Notes under the pieces: generated by a model
What the model was told of the DNA's origin: nothing
Seen by the model: only the letters and a program-made list of their open reading frames with translations
The model's database searches: none
NCBI GenBank assembly: GCA_907163375.1
Contig: CAJQUW010008996.1
Location: 253,001-317,000, forward strand
Length of the DNA: 64,000 nt
Direction of reading: 5' to 3'
Source: Prostheceraeus crozeri
Taxonomy: Eukaryota; Platyhelminthes; Polycladida; Euryleptidae
Position numbers and translations under genes: made by a program
Shown here: in pieces, positions 22,002 through 32,337 of the stretch
How positions within the stretch are numbered: position 1 is the first letter of the stretch
Layout of the letters: each line of letters starts with the position of its first letter

Positions 22002-23350
22002 TTAAAAATCAGTTCGTTGTAATTCATTTTGATAAAATCGGCCTCTGATATCTTCATCATCTAAATCTTTGATTTCGTATGTAATCGGATAAGTTTGATT
22101 TATTTTACAAACTTCAAATATTTCTTTAGTCCAATAGCCAACGAAGCCTTTTTCAAATTTATTCTGATATTTAAATATTCTAACTCTATCTCCAATTTTA
22201 AATTTCGGCTTAAGTTTCTGCAAATTCGGATTACTCTCATTCAAATTATTATTCTCGAATATTTTCTTTCGTACTAGATCAGGGTCGTCAGAAGCATTCT
22301 TTGGAGTTTCTTCAATACCAGAATGAACTTTATTATTGTACTCTTCTACAATTCCTGGTAATATCTTCAACCATTTCTGATTTCTTTGCTCAGTAAATTT
22401 CTTGAATAATTTATTTTTTAACGTCCGATTGAATCTTTCTATCACTACAGCTTTTCCAGCGTTTTCAGTTGAATAAACTGAGCCTTGGCGATGACTTTCG
22501 TCTGTTTCAAATAGTTGCTGTACGTTTCGGTTATAAAATTCCGACCCTTTATCAACAAACATTTTTTTGGCTTTCTCTTACTTTCTTTAAAGATTTCTTC
22601 AAACGCATATTTAACTGAAAGACCACTTTTATTTTTTAAAAGCTTTACCCAAGCGTATCGTGTATATAAATCTATAACGGTCAATGCGTATTTATAATCT
22701 TTTTCATTCGGCATATGAATAAGATCAGCACTCCAAATATCATCTTTATTAAATACTTCTATTTTCAATAGATATTTCGGCTTTCTGTATTCTTTATGAA
22801 TTTCGGACGCATAGCGTCCTAGATCATTCGACATTTCAGACGCGTAGGTTCGAGCGTTGCTCTCAGAAAGCTTTGCTGTCGTTTCATTTAAACCCTGTCC
22901 GAATAATATTTTAGCTTGTAAAGCTTTCTTAACAAACATTCTTTCAATTTTTTCTCTAAATGTAGCATTCTGAATACTATCTAATTCTTGAATCATCTTC
23001 TTATCAGCTGCATGACGAGAACTTAGACCATGATTTCGATAAGCTAAATCATGCCTGTAAGCTGCGGCATCTACTCTATTTATCGGTTCTTCACCTGGTT
23101 TCGGATTATTATTCTCATCTAGTCTTATATCTAATCGAGTTCCTGGACCGGTATATGAATGCCCAGGAAGATGTTTTTCTTTCGAATATTTACTCCAAAT
23201 AAATCCAGGAAAGTTTTCAAATGTTTTTTGTATGTCGTTACCTTCATAAATTTTACAATTTGAGTTTTTATTTTTGTTTAATAGATAATTCAATAAATCT
23301 AAATTAGAAATTTTTAATTTAATTAAATTTTCGGAATTTGTAGAATTCAT
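22002..23350 (-). pseudogene. P2 phospholipase A2-integrase fusion
   Basis: Residues about 55-150 of the first frame (22,445-23,350, 301 codons) form a parvovirus VP1-type PLA2 domain. HSYTGPGTRLDIRLDE carries the Ca2+-binding GxG loop, and VDAAAYRHDLAYRNHG carries the HDxxY catalytic helix. The same frame runs on without interruption into a retroviral-type integrase: IWSADLIHMPNEKDYKY with the first Asp and LTVIDLYTRYAWVKLL. The overlapping frame (22,002-22,562) has FVDKGSEFYN (second Asp), VVIERFNRTLKNKL (catalytic Glu) and an SH3-like KFKIGDRVRIFK end; no chromodomain. Integrase inserts the element; parvoviral PLA2 breaches endosomal membranes. The usual integrase zinc-finger N-terminus is not seen. 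The ATG follows TTTTTTTATCTTTTAAA. It looks broken, about one break, outside the PLA2 domain. Confidence 0.88.
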
Positions 23351-23402
23351 TTTAAAAGATAAAAAAATTTAAAGATAAAATAAAATAAATCTTTTACCTT
23401 AT

Positions 23403-23415
23403 GGACCAAAGGTCC
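23403..23415. terminator. GC-rich mini-hairpin after the 23,424 gene
   Basis: GGACC-AAA-GGTCC, a 5-bp stem with a 3-nt loop, directly downstream of the stop of the minus-strand gene ending at 23,424. The same hairpin follows the capsid gene at 24,233-24,245. Role in transcript 3'-end formation is inference. Confidence 0.45.
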
Positions 23416-23423
23416 TGAGGTTA

Positions 23424-23905
23424 TTACCGAATCATACTAGGACTTAGATATATTCCAGAACCATCTTTAGTTTCTTTAATTTCAATTAAATCATCAACAT
23501 TGTGGAGAATATTTTTGAGAACTCGTTTTCCCTCATCAACTAATTTTAATTTACTAATAAAATTATCTACCACTCCTTCACCCCTAGCAACTTTCTCTAA
23601 CTCTCTATTATGTCGTTTTTGTTCTTCTAATGCTGCTTTCTCTGATTTATTTTTATTTACTGCTTGGACAATACCAGCTGTCCCACCTGCAACACTTCCT
23701 GCTGCTGCTATGCCTCCTATTATTAGTGGAATTAATGGGAGAATTCCACCATTCTTTTCTTCTTGTAATTGAATATTCTCTATCATTGGTTTACTTATGT
23801 AATACTTTTTTTTGTTAATCGTAATAGTTTTAGGGGTATTTCTGTCAGCATATTACGTAATTTTGATTCAACAGTTTTATTATTATTACTTTTCGCTTGC
23901 GACAT
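23424..23905 (-). pseudogene. P2 small membrane-active protein (minor capsid-like)
   Basis: The 120-codon frame (23,424-23,786) has an N-terminal hydrophobic Gly/Ala-rich segment, LPLIPLIIGGIAAAGSVAGG, then a charged helix (KSEKAALEEQKRHNREL) and an end GSGIYLSPSMIR. A short C-terminal GxGxYLxP motif after such a hydrophobic helix recurs, from memory, in small proteins of adintovirus/Polinton-type elements and recalls adenovirus pVI/pX cores. Upstream, the P2 start motif AAAATTTTTTTATTAAAA precedes an ATG at 23,905 (MSQAKSNNNKTVESKL), so the gene may begin there. It lies between integrase and major capsid protein. It looks broken, about one break. Confidence 0.5.
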
Positions 23906-23989
23906 TTTTAATAAAAAAATTTTAAGTTACCAAAAATTTTTAATCCATTCTAGTTACAAAAAAAATTTATTACTAATTACTAAAAAAAT

Positions 23990-24201
23990 TTAATCTAAGG
24001 ATTTAATTAACTTATCCTAGCCATCTTTCCATTAAGAATTTCAATAGAATATTTTACATAATCTATTCTAGTTATGAAAAAATTTTAAGTTAAGAATTTT
24101 TTTAATCTATTCTAGTTATGAACAATTTTAAGTTAACAAAAATTTTAAATCTATTATAGTTGTCAAAATTTTAAGTTAACAAAAATTTTAATTAACTTAT
24201 C
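23990..24201. repeat. AT-rich spacer with a partial copy of the capsid gene's 3' end
   Basis: TTATCCTAGCCATCTTTCCATT through TTCAATAGAATATTTTACAT at about 24,012-24,061 repeats the last codons of the major capsid gene at 24,251-24,306. It is followed by near-tandem copies of the run CTATTCTAGTTATGAA and AAATTTTAAGTTAAC. It is a local duplication with no ORF of its own. Confidence 0.7.
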
Positions 24202-24245
24202 GGAGCGAAGCTCCTCGAGGCTTTAGCCGATCGGACCAAAGGTCC
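24202..24245. terminator. Cluster of three GC-rich mini-hairpins after the capsid gene
   Basis: GGAGC-GAA-GCTCC (24,202-24,214), GGCT-TT-AGCC (24,219-24,228) and GGACC-AAA-GGTCC (24,233-24,245) lie in a row just downstream of the minus-strand capsid gene's stop at 24,254, in a very AT-rich context. They are candidate 3'-end signals. Confidence 0.5.
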
Positions 24246-24253
24246 TCAGGTTA

Positions 24254-25588
24254 CTAACCTATCCTAGCCATCTTTCCATTAAGAATTTCAATAGAATATT
24301 TTACATCCTCTAGCAATAAACCATAAGCCATCAATGAAGTTGTGGAATCTTTCTTTTCAATATTAATTGTTACATCACAACCAGTCTTGATAATATCTTC
24401 AGATTGTGCACTTAAATCGAAACAGAAAACAGGATATAAATGTCTCCAATCTCCAGGAGTTAATTGTGGTTCAACTCCAAATTCTATACAAAGATTTCTA
24501 TAAGCATCATATCCTTCCCTAAATTGATTATTGGTATCATCGAATCTTAATAGATCAATTGGATATCGGGTTTGATTTAATGAAACTTGTAAACTTCGAA
24601 TTGTATTAATATGAAAAAGATTATTGTTCTTATCAAAACTTGGAGAATTATTTCTTTGAAAAGTTAGTAATAAATATCTTGGTGTATTCGCAGTTCTAGT
24701 AAAATGCCAGTTAAATCTTTGCTCTGAAAAAGTTACTGAACTAGCAGTTCTCTTTAGAAAATTTACTGGAATTGGTTTGTTAGTATTTAATCTTTTTGCA
24801 ATAGCTGTTTCAATCTCTAAACTAGGAGTAATATGCTTAATCCACCATTCAAGTCTATCAATTTTTAAATATGCTTTTTTCCAGTCTTACCAAAAAAGAT
24901 TAATTCATTATTTGCTGTACGATGAATTATTAATTTAAATTTTAATTGATATGATATTTTATCATAATCTAAATATCCGAATAATGGAGACAATGACCAA
25001 TTTACTGTCTGTTTACTTTTCTTGTTAAACTCACGTCTTTCTTTATATGCAGTATTATTTGTTTTATTTAAATGTTTTGCAATATTTTCTAAATCTTTCG
25101 CAATTCCTGCGGCATCTGTTCCAGCGTGAGTTAAATCATCAACAATTATACCATCATTTGTATCAGGAAACCAACCTTCGATTTCATACTTTTTATTATT
25201 TTCACCAATTGTTACAAATCTAAGCATTGTATCAATTACACCTGGAGAATCACTTATTGTTTCTATATTTTGAGTTGCAACATCTAAACGCATTTGTGTA
25301 AATAATTTTGGAAAGAAATTATTCTCTAGTGCAATATTATCGGTATCTGGTAATGGTGTTGTAAAATTGGCATCAGAATATAAAGAATATTCACAGTGTA
25401 AAAATGAATCAGGTAAATATAAATAACTCTGCTGATTATCAACTTCAAAAATTAAATCTCCTCCAGTATTTACTCTACTAGAAGATCCGGGATTCATAGC
25501 AATTCTGATATAGTCATTCTTTTTTGATTATAACTGACGAACGGAGGATCGTCTAATATAAAAATTATTTTCGATAAGCGAAGACATT
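24254..25588 (-). pseudogene. P2 major capsid protein (double jelly roll)
   Basis: The main frame (24,865-25,497, 210 codons) begins near MNPGSSSRVNTGGDLIFEVD and shows β-rich sequence with ENNFFPKLFTQMRLDVATQN and the loop KERREFNKKSKQTVNWSLSP. Downstream frames add SVTFSEQRFNWHFTRTANTP and WRHLYPVFCFDLSAQSEDI, then DVTINI and the last residues GKMARIG. The YPVFCFDLSAQ segment near the end is a good signature for Polinton/adintovirus hexon-like capsid proteins, and the length (about 430 residues) fits. The earliest ATG (25,588) follows TTTTTTATAAAA, with AAAAGTCAAATT further upstream, shared with the next gene. The three hairpins at 24,202-24,245 follow. It looks broken, a few breaks. Confidence 0.82.
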
Positions 25589-25787
25589 TTTATAAAAAAT
25601 AATTTGACTTTTTGTTTTTCTCACAGACAGAAAAAATTTTTACTAAAATAATTTTGCTAAAATAATTTTACTAAAAAAATTTTACCAAAAAAATTTTACC
25701 AAAAAATATAATTTTAGAATTTTGCTAGACCAGCTCCGCTACATCTTTGCTGGTTAGACCGAAGGTTGCTGCTCACGCCATTGCCTC

Positions 25788-26279
25788 TTATTTTTCAATT
25801 GAACGTCTTATGGCCACGCCTGATTTCTTCTTATGTTTACTATCAGACGGAGCACCGCTCCTCAAGGTTTCCCCAACAGCTATGTTAGCAATTTTGTTTT
25901 TTGTTTCCTCTGAAAGTTTTTTTAAATTTTTTAGTTCTTCAGAATCATTCCTAAGTTTAGGAATAGCTTCTAGTTGTTTTAATTCGTTTTGAGATTTAAC
26001 AGCATTTGATATTGCACTAGCTGTACTACCTATAGCAGCTGCTCCTTTTGCAGCAGATGTAATCAAATCTTTATTATTTTTAATTAAGTTAACGATACTT
26101 CCAATACCAGAAAATATACCGGCTCCTTCTTTTTGGACGGCACCTGCGGTGCCTAGGAACTTTTGTGTTCCGATTGTTTCTACACTGTCATAATGGTAAA
26201 CAGATTTCATAGATGGTTCATGAGCAATTTTTTGATTTGAAGCAAAATGTTTAAGATTGTGTTTATAAATTATAGGCAT
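25788..26279 (-). CDS. P2 minor capsid-like protein, 163 aa
   Basis: Immediately upstream of the major capsid gene on the same strand. It has a polar N-terminus, a Gly-rich stretch (GAGIFSGIGSIVNLIKNN), a hydrophobic small-residue helix (AAKGAAAIGSTASAISNAVK), then a charged coiled-coil-like helix and a basic Ser/Lys end with AIRRSIEK. Such a Gly/Ala amphipathic helix is typical of membrane-lytic or cementing minor proteins of this virus class, but no specific family is proven. The ATG follows AAAAGTCAAATTTAATCCTAA then AAA, sharing a block with the capsid gene start. Two GC mini-hairpins lie inside the coding region (25,849-25,861 and 26,139-26,153). It looks whole. Confidence 0.5.
   Translation of the reverse strand: MPIIYKHNLKHFASNQKIAHEPSMKSVYHYDSVETIGTQKFLGTAGAVQKEGAGIFSGIGSIVNLIKNNKDLITSAAKGAAAIGSTASAISNAVKSQNELKQLEAIPKLRNDSEELKNLKKLSEETKNKIANIAVGETLRSGAPSDSKHKKKSGVAIRRSIEK
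25849..25861. repeat. GC-rich mini-hairpin inside the 163-aa gene
   Basis: GGAGC-ACC-GCTCC, 5-bp stem, in frame within coding sequence near the C-terminus (residues RSGAPS). Confidence 0.6.
26139..26153. repeat. GC-rich mini-hairpin inside the 163-aa gene
   Basis: GGCACC-TGC-GGTGCC, 6-bp stem, in frame within coding sequence (residues LGTAGAVQ). Confidence 0.6.
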
Positions 26280-26389
26280 TTTTTAGGATTAAATTTGACT
26301 TTTGGGAAAAATATCTATGTGTTAAGATTTACGTTTGTGAATGGACAACAACTTCGAGATAACTTTATTAATTGATTGTTGCACTTTAT

Positions 26390-27207
26390 CTATTGCGTCA
26401 AGCAGCGTGTGATGTACTTTAATTTCTTTTCTATTAACTTGCATTTCTGCTGATTTATCTTCAATGCCGTTTTAAGTGCATTTAACTTAATTTTAAGAAC
26501 ATCTAATTGTCTTTTAACAGCATCAAACTGTTCTTTATTTTCTTTAGAGTTTTCTTGTAAATTTTTCTTTAATTCATTTTCTAAATTGATTTTAAGAGTT
26601 TTCATTTTATCAACTTTTTGATTAAGCGAGTTTACTTCATTTATTATTCTATTCATCTTTTTCATTTGTTGAGTAATTTTAGAACTCAATTCATCAACAC
26701 TTTTTTGGAATGTAGTTTGTAACTGCTTTAAATTTTTTTAATTCTTTCAGGTAGTTTTTCTATTTCATCTTCTAATTGTTCTTTCAATAGTTGTATCTGA
26801 TGTTTATTTTTAATGACTGCAGATTTTAACTTTATAGAAAGTAATATTAAAATTTTTGATTGTTCAGAAATCTTTTTAAAAAGTTTTGCTATATCTGCTT
26901 CTAGCTCTCTATCCTTTTTATCAAGTTTTAATAATTTTTCGTTTAATGATTTGTCATTTAGTTTAAGCAACTTCAATTCATTCATCAGTGGAACCAAAAC
27001 ATCGTTTATATATTTTTCTTTTAAGTCATTGATTTGTGTATCAACATATTGTTTATTTGTTAACTCTGTATTTTGTTGCGGAAGAATAGAAAGATGCAAT
27101 GGACCAGATAAAACGTCTCCAGTTTTCATAATATAATTTTCTATCTCTATTTCTAATTCACGATTATTCGGGATATATGCACCTCCACCAACATTTGCTA
27201 ACATCAT
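26390..27207 (-). pseudogene. P2 coiled-coil fibre/spike-like protein
   Basis: The first frame (26,728-27,207, 159 codons) starts MMLANVGGGAYIPNNRE and then has MKTGDVLSGPLHLSILP followed by NTELTNKQYVDTQI. The combination GDxLSGPLxL…TNKQYVD is the well-known shaft motif of phage tail fibres. The rest, and the following frame (26,390-26,689), are long heptad-patterned charged helices (LKLLKLNDKSLNEKLLKLDK; NEVNSLNQKVDKMKTL). A trimeric rod carrying a head or base domain would fit attachment to cells or to the penton. It lies at the left side of a divergent promoter region with the clamp-like gene. The ATG is preceded by A/T runs. Two frames, so it looks broken, about one break. Confidence 0.6.
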
Positions 27208-27313
27208 TTTTGAAACAATAAGAAAATAAAATTTTTTCTAATAAAAATAAAAAAAATTAAATTTTTTCTAATAAAAATTAAAAAATAAAATTTTTTCTAA
27301 TAAAAATAAAAAA
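27208..27313. promoter_or_regulatory. P2 divergent intergenic promoter region
   Basis: This 106-bp gap separates the divergent fibre and clamp-like genes. It is almost pure A/T and contains about three copies of AAATTTTTTCTAATAAAAAT. The last copy abuts the clamp ATG. No other space is available for the promoters of both genes. Confidence 0.55.
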
Positions 27314-28591
27314 ATGGAAAACCCAAATTTAAAAAAATTTTATTCGTCCGCATCATCCTGTTCTTCTTATTCGACGAGATCAACGGGATTTGAAAATAAA
27401 TGTTTTGATAATAATAATAATAATAATCCATGTATAGATGTTAATATTTTATTTCAATTACAAGCCGAAATATTTAGAGAACAGACTAAAGGTTTACCTT
27501 CTATAGAAACCAATTATTGTATTTTTCCAGGTGATCCATTTATTAAATTTATGGATATTGTAAGTAAATATAATGATGTAGCTTATGTGGAATTAAATAA
27601 AGAAAATATGGTTATAATAGGTCATAATAATGTTTTCGGTTTTATTAGAGCAGTTTTGCCGATTAGTAATACTGATTGGATAGAAACTAAAATTATTAAT
27701 TATATCAATATTAAAGAATTAGTTAAAAAATTAAAATCTTTTTCCAAAGAAAAAATTAGATTATTTGTTGATGAACAAAATCAATATAACATTCACATAG
27801 AGAGTAAAAAGCATAACGAAGAATTATTATGTCAAGTTTATTATAGAGACACAATTTATAAACAAGAAACATTAGAAATGCCCCAAAGATATGATGATGA
27901 TACGTATATAGGATTATATTCCAACTTAAATATTAATTTATTAAAATCTTATATAAATGGTTTAGCTCAACAAGAGAAAATTTATATGTGGATCCCACCT
28001 TATACTATTAACAATGACCATAATCATAATCATAATAATCCTCTGAATCATATTGAAGAATCTCATAATATAAATGATGACTCTGAAACATCTGAAAAAG
28101 GTGTAAATGGTAAAAAAGATTATAAAAATATTAGTAATTATAAAAATTTATCTAAATTTCATTTTCTTACAATTGAAAATAATAATGATGGCATAGTTGA
28201 AGATACTGTTAGACAACTATGTGTCGGGTCTACAAAATTTAAATTAGGATTTACATCTAATCAATTTAAAATTTTATCATCTTTAATAAAAACTAAAAGT
28301 GATTCAGATTATGGTGGTGTTATTAAATTTTCCAAAAGAGATCAAAGACCAATATTTTTCTCTATTATATTATTATCAGATAAAAGATGTAATTTAGAGT
28401 TAGATATTCCAATAAGAGAATGGTATCCTATCAGGGAATGGCATCCTATACCAAAAAGTGTAATTTATGATGTTGAAGAATCAATTTATGATGATGATGA
28501 AGAATCAATTGATGATGATGATGAAGGATCAATAGTTAGTGAAAATAAATTTAAATTATCTTTTGATAAAACATTATATGATGAAACTTAA
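27314..28591 (+). CDS. P2 PCNA-like sliding clamp (probable DNA polymerase processivity factor)
   Basis: 425 codons, uninterrupted. After a Ser/Asn-rich leader (about 50 residues) the order of segments follows PCNA. FIKFMDIVSKYNDVAYVELN then NMVIIGHNNVFGFIRAVLPI resembles the first α-helix, strand and hydrophobic strand of domain 1. NINIKEL-like INIKELVKKLKSFSKEKIRL and the strand YNIHIESKKHNEELLCQVYY complete it. ETLEMPQRYDD sits where the interdomain connector ends at conserved Pro. NLNINLLKSYINGLAQQEKI starts domain 2. Then, after an Asn/His-rich insert, KFKLGFTSNQFKILSSLIKT and RPIFFSIILL resemble the last helix and strand. The C-terminus is acidic (DDDDE runs). It is convergent with the polymerase gene. 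The call rests on segment order, not on identity; an unrelated β-rich protein is possible. Confidence 0.5.
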   Translation: MENPNLKKFYSSASSCSSYSTRSTGFENKCFDNNNNNNPCIDVNILFQLQAEIFREQTKGLPSIETNYCIFPGDPFIKFMDIVSKYNDVAYVELNKENMVIIGHNNVFGFIRAVLPISNTDWIETKIINYINIKELVKKLKSFSKEKIRLFVDEQNQYNIHIESKKHNEELLCQVYYRDTIYKQETLEMPQRYDDDTYIGLYSNLNINLLKSYINGLAQQEKIYMWIPPYTINNDHNHNHNNPLNHIEESHNINDDSETSEKGVNGKKDYKNISNYKNLSKFHFLTIENNNDGIVEDTVRQLCVGSTKFKLGFTSNQFKILSSLIKTKSDSDYGGVIKFSKRDQRPIFFSIILLSDKRCNLELDIPIREWYPIREWHPIPKSVIYDVEESIYDDDEESIDDDDEGSIVSENKFKLSFDKTLYDET

Positions 28592-28639
28592 TATGATAAA
28601 ACTTAATAGAAAATACCAAAATATTCGATAAATATATTT

Positions 28640-28757
28640 TCATATGTAATAAGTTTTTAGATGTAATAAGTTTTTAGATGTAATAAGTTTTTAGATGTCA
28701 TAAATATTTTAGATGTAATAAATTTTTTAGATGTAATAAATTTTTTAGATGTAATAG
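28640..28757. repeat. Tandem AT-rich repeat between convergent clamp and polymerase genes
   Basis: Six to seven copies of TTTTTAGATGTAATAA with period about 19-21 bp. The array fills the gap between the ends of the two convergent genes. P3 has a much longer array in the equivalent convergent position (59,690-60,600). Confidence 0.85.
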
Positions 28758-30158
28758 AAAAATTATTATTCCCACGTGTCACCATCATCACTTAAATTAC
28801 TCTCACAGATGATTGTTTGAAATATTTCAGCTTGAATATCTTCTCCGTTATAAGGTAACATCATTTCATTTTCATCAGGTGCTTGACGTTTAAGAATATT
28901 TATTTGACCAGAAAATTTTTTTTCTTCAGTATTATTATTTTTATCAGGAATACTAATTCCAGTTTCTAAAGATCTTTTCCTTGGTTTATTAACTGTAGTC
29001 GATAATGTTTTCCCCGAATATAATTTTAGAAAATCTTCTACTTTTACTTTATCTTGTGAATATCCTTTGAATGTTTTCTTTTCACTAAGTCTCCCTTGTT
29101 CATCTACAGTAATACAATATTTTATTTTAGGAGCAATAAACATTGCAAAAATAATTCCACCATTTCCATAATCATTTTTTCCTTGACACAATTCCCCACC
29201 AACATATCCAGCAGCAACTAATTTATTGAAGAGCTCATTAGAAATATATATTGAATCAGTATCTGTATAATGAATGTATTTTTCTTTGAAACCATTAATT
29301 TCTAAAATAAAGTTATTCATTATTCTTCTAGAGTGAGAAAGAATGAAAGAACCTAAGTGTGATGGCATGAATGACGTCTTCCCATCTTTTACAATATTAG
29401 TTTTGAGAAATTCATCATCTTCCATTTCTACTTTCGCTAAATATTGTTCATCATTTAATTTTTCATAATCTTTTACTTCTTGAGTGAAATTTTTTCTCAA
29501 TGTATTCTCATTTCATAAATGATATTTAGTGGTTATATCTTTTTGCACAGTTTTGCCATATAGCGAATTCATCAATAATTTAATTAACTCATCACCTACA
29601 GTATTTCCTTCTGTTTTATATCTTTTTCTCAAATTAAAAAGTTTTTCAATATAATTTCGAAATGGTGAAACTTGATAGTTTTTTTCATAAATTATACCAT
29701 CAGTAATATGTAAGATTTTTCCCCCACATCTAACAATTTCTTGTATGTCTATAGAAGTTAATACATCATAATATATACCATTTCTAAACCTGATTACTTT
29801 TACATGAGAATTATTATTTTGATTTTTAACTTTATCTTTTATAGGAACTGGTTGGAAAAACATATCATTCGGATATTGAAACACAACAGAGAATATTCCA
29901 GTTTTAGGTCTAAATGTTTGAGTATTAAATTTATATACTTTTTCCCGCTCTTCTTCTTGACGAAATTTTCTAGCTGATTCAGCTTTAGGGTATTCTGAAT
30001 TTTCATCATACATAGCTGATTGATATAAAGATGTTGCATCAAAAGCCATTAGAAATTCATTTTTTTGTTCAAGTAGTTGATTTGAAATTTTCTTACAAAT
30101 TTCAGTTTTATCTCCTAAATCTTGATACTGTTTCATTAATTCTATTAAATTACTTCCA

Positions 30159-30202
30159 GGGGAAAAAGCCCCACCAGCGTAGCGACCAAGGGACAAAGTC
30201 CC
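30159..30202. repeat. GC-rich tandem hairpin unit inside the polymerase gene
   Basis: Two copies of a 31-bp unit (GGGGAAAAAGCCCC… and GGGACAAAGTCCC… each followed by CAGCGYAGCGACCA) stand out in AT-rich coding DNA. They add residues GRCAGGTLSLGRYAGGAF in frame. Inner hairpins have 4-5-bp stems. Confidence 0.75.
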
Positions 30203-30921
30203 CCCAGCGCAGCGACCAGGTAAATACTGTTTTAATATTGGTAACAAGATGTTACAAAATGGCGATATGTATTTTCTTATATTTGCTGAAACTCTTTCAC
30301 CTTTAACAGATTTTCTAATATAATTTCTAGCCCATAAATCTATATGAGAATGAATATTTATATTGTCATTTTGTACGCTTTTCATCCAACCGTTAAATGT
30401 TAAAGCAGAGGATGTTAAATTAGTAGTTATATCTTCACCAACTAAATCTCGCATAACATTATTATATTTGTAGATACAAAAAGCTAAAGAAAGAATATCG
30501 TTAACTAAATATGGTCTCCATTCATTTTCATTTTCTTTATAATTTTCATGTGTTATGTCTCCAATTTCATAATTTAATTTACACACATTCGTAGGAATTT
30601 TAAAATTCTCACACCATTTAGAAAGACTTGTTTTTACATGTTGATAACTACATTTCATTATAATAGTTTGAAGTGCTAATTTACCTGAAAGTGAATCTTT
30701 TTTCATATTGTTTTTAAATCTAAGAGATCTTAACACATTCAGTTGTATAAGGATTTTGTAATGAAGCAGTCAATATTCCTCTTGAAGTTTTAAGAGGTGG
30801 TTTAGATAATTTAAAATTAGCTTTTATCGGAAAATAGGAATCAAAACCTGATGAATTGTGAGCTATTAAAGTTACTCTAGAATAATTAAATTTTCCAAGA
30901 GTTTTAAAAAATTGATGGATC

Positions 30922-30945
30922 GGACATACGTCCTCTGGGTTTCCC
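30922..30945. repeat. GC-rich mini-hairpin pair inside the polymerase gene
   Basis: GGAC-ATAC-GTCC (30,922-30,933) and GGG-TTT-CCC (30,937-30,945), bracketed by two GATCGGACAT copies, in the exonuclease part of the polymerase region. Confidence 0.55.
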
Positions 30946-32320
30946 CCGATCGGACATTAATCATCCTCAGTTCTCGTAAATATTTTCACACAATTTTGAA
31001 GTTTATTAAATTCCAATTCAGTTAAATTATTATACTCATTAATTTGTTTTTTAAGTTTTTTAATTTCATCTTCATCTTTTGATCGTTTAATTTTAATCAT
31101 ATCACTTAACAAACGTGTTTCTAATTCTTTCAATCTTTGTTTCGGTAAACAACATATAAATTTATTAAAATCAATAGCTCCTACAGCGTAAGGAATAGGA
31201 TGAGCTGTTGAACAGTTAGGATCGGGAAAAGTTTCGAGATCCCAAATATATGTTGAACCATAGTCAATTTTTTTCTTTGTTATGATTTTATATGGACGCG
31301 TTGTTAGATTTTCATCAGTAACTGTTTTATATATGGGTTTGAAATTATTTTCAATTTCTCTAATAGCTTTTAATTTATGAGATTTATTAATTAAACAATA
31401 GTGACCAATTGTTGAACCTGCGTGAAAATAATTGTAATAAACATAATTATGAAACGTTTCAATTCCTCTAGGATTTAAATGACGATTGGCAGGACTATAA
31501 TATTGAACGCATTCTCCAAAATATTTATTGAATTGAGAAAATTTGCAGTTTGACATTACTCCTGTTCTAGATGTGGCTTTCTCTTTTATATAAAAAATTA
31601 TTAAACATTTCTTTCATCATTTCTCCTTGTTCTTCATTAAAACCTCGTAAAACATTTTAACATTTAATAAAACAAAAATCTTCAGAAGAAATATATAAAT
31701 ATTCACCGAAATATTCTTTGATTCTATATTTCATATTAATCCATGCCCCTCTATGCGATCTTTGTACTAACTTCATTCCAAAATCTTCATATTTAATATT
31801 ACCTGTAAAAATACATTCGTTAGCATCGGATTTCTCATCCAGATTCGAAAACCATGTTTCAAATGATTTTTTATTATAGAAGGTTACGTAAAAATTTTGA
31901 ATTATATTTTCCTGATCTTTAACAACTTTTCGAAGTAAATTAATAATTTTACCATTTGCTAAAAGTTTCCGCATATCATTTACTACATTAATAAAAGATA
32001 CATTTTCATATTTAATTTCATTTGGATTAAATAAATTACATAAATCATCACCAAGCTCATCCTTAATTCTATCATCAAAAAAGATATCAGTAATAGGAGT
32101 TTCTAATATTTCTTTTGTTCCACTTTTCTGTTTTTTAATATTACGTCTAATACTACGCCTACTACGTTTCTGTTTTTAATACGTTTACTACGTTTACTAT
32201 GTTTAATTTGCGCATCAAACTCAGCAGTTTGTTTCTTGATTAATTCATCAATCCTAGACGTTTGTCCGAGAGACATTTCACGATTCATATTTTTTAAAAG
32301 AAAAAATGAATTTTTACATA

Positions 32321-32332
32321 GAACCTCGGTTC
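32321..32332. terminator. Small hairpin after the 101-aa gene
   Basis: GAACC-TC-GGTTC, a 5-bp stem with a 2-nt loop, a few bases downstream of the stop (32,338) of the minus-strand gene and upstream of the polymerase start. It fits the gene-end hairpin pattern of P2. Confidence 0.4.
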
Positions 32333-32337
32333 CGTTT

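Larger units (their letters stand above)
28766..32288 (-). pseudogene. P2 protein-primed family B DNA polymerase
   Basis: About 1,150 codons over several frames. The N-terminal part (32,103-32,288 and 31,657-31,974) is basic and coiled. The segment 30,957-31,556 has TYIWDLETFPDPN (exonuclease motif I, Asp and Glu) and a long charged helix; between frames lies AHNSSGFDSYFPIK (exo II). Frame 29,513-30,736 has YLVNDILSLAF (exo III), FLMAFDATSLYQSAM (pol motif A) and LLMNSLYGKTV (motif B). Frame 28,766-29,500 has YIHYTDTDSIY (motif C) and a Lys-rich segment after it. This is the Polinton/adenovirus-type replicase, priming from a terminal protein. A GC-rich repeat is inserted in frame between exo and palm (30,159-30,202). 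It looks broken, a few breaks, with the catalytic motifs all still present. Confidence 0.88.
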
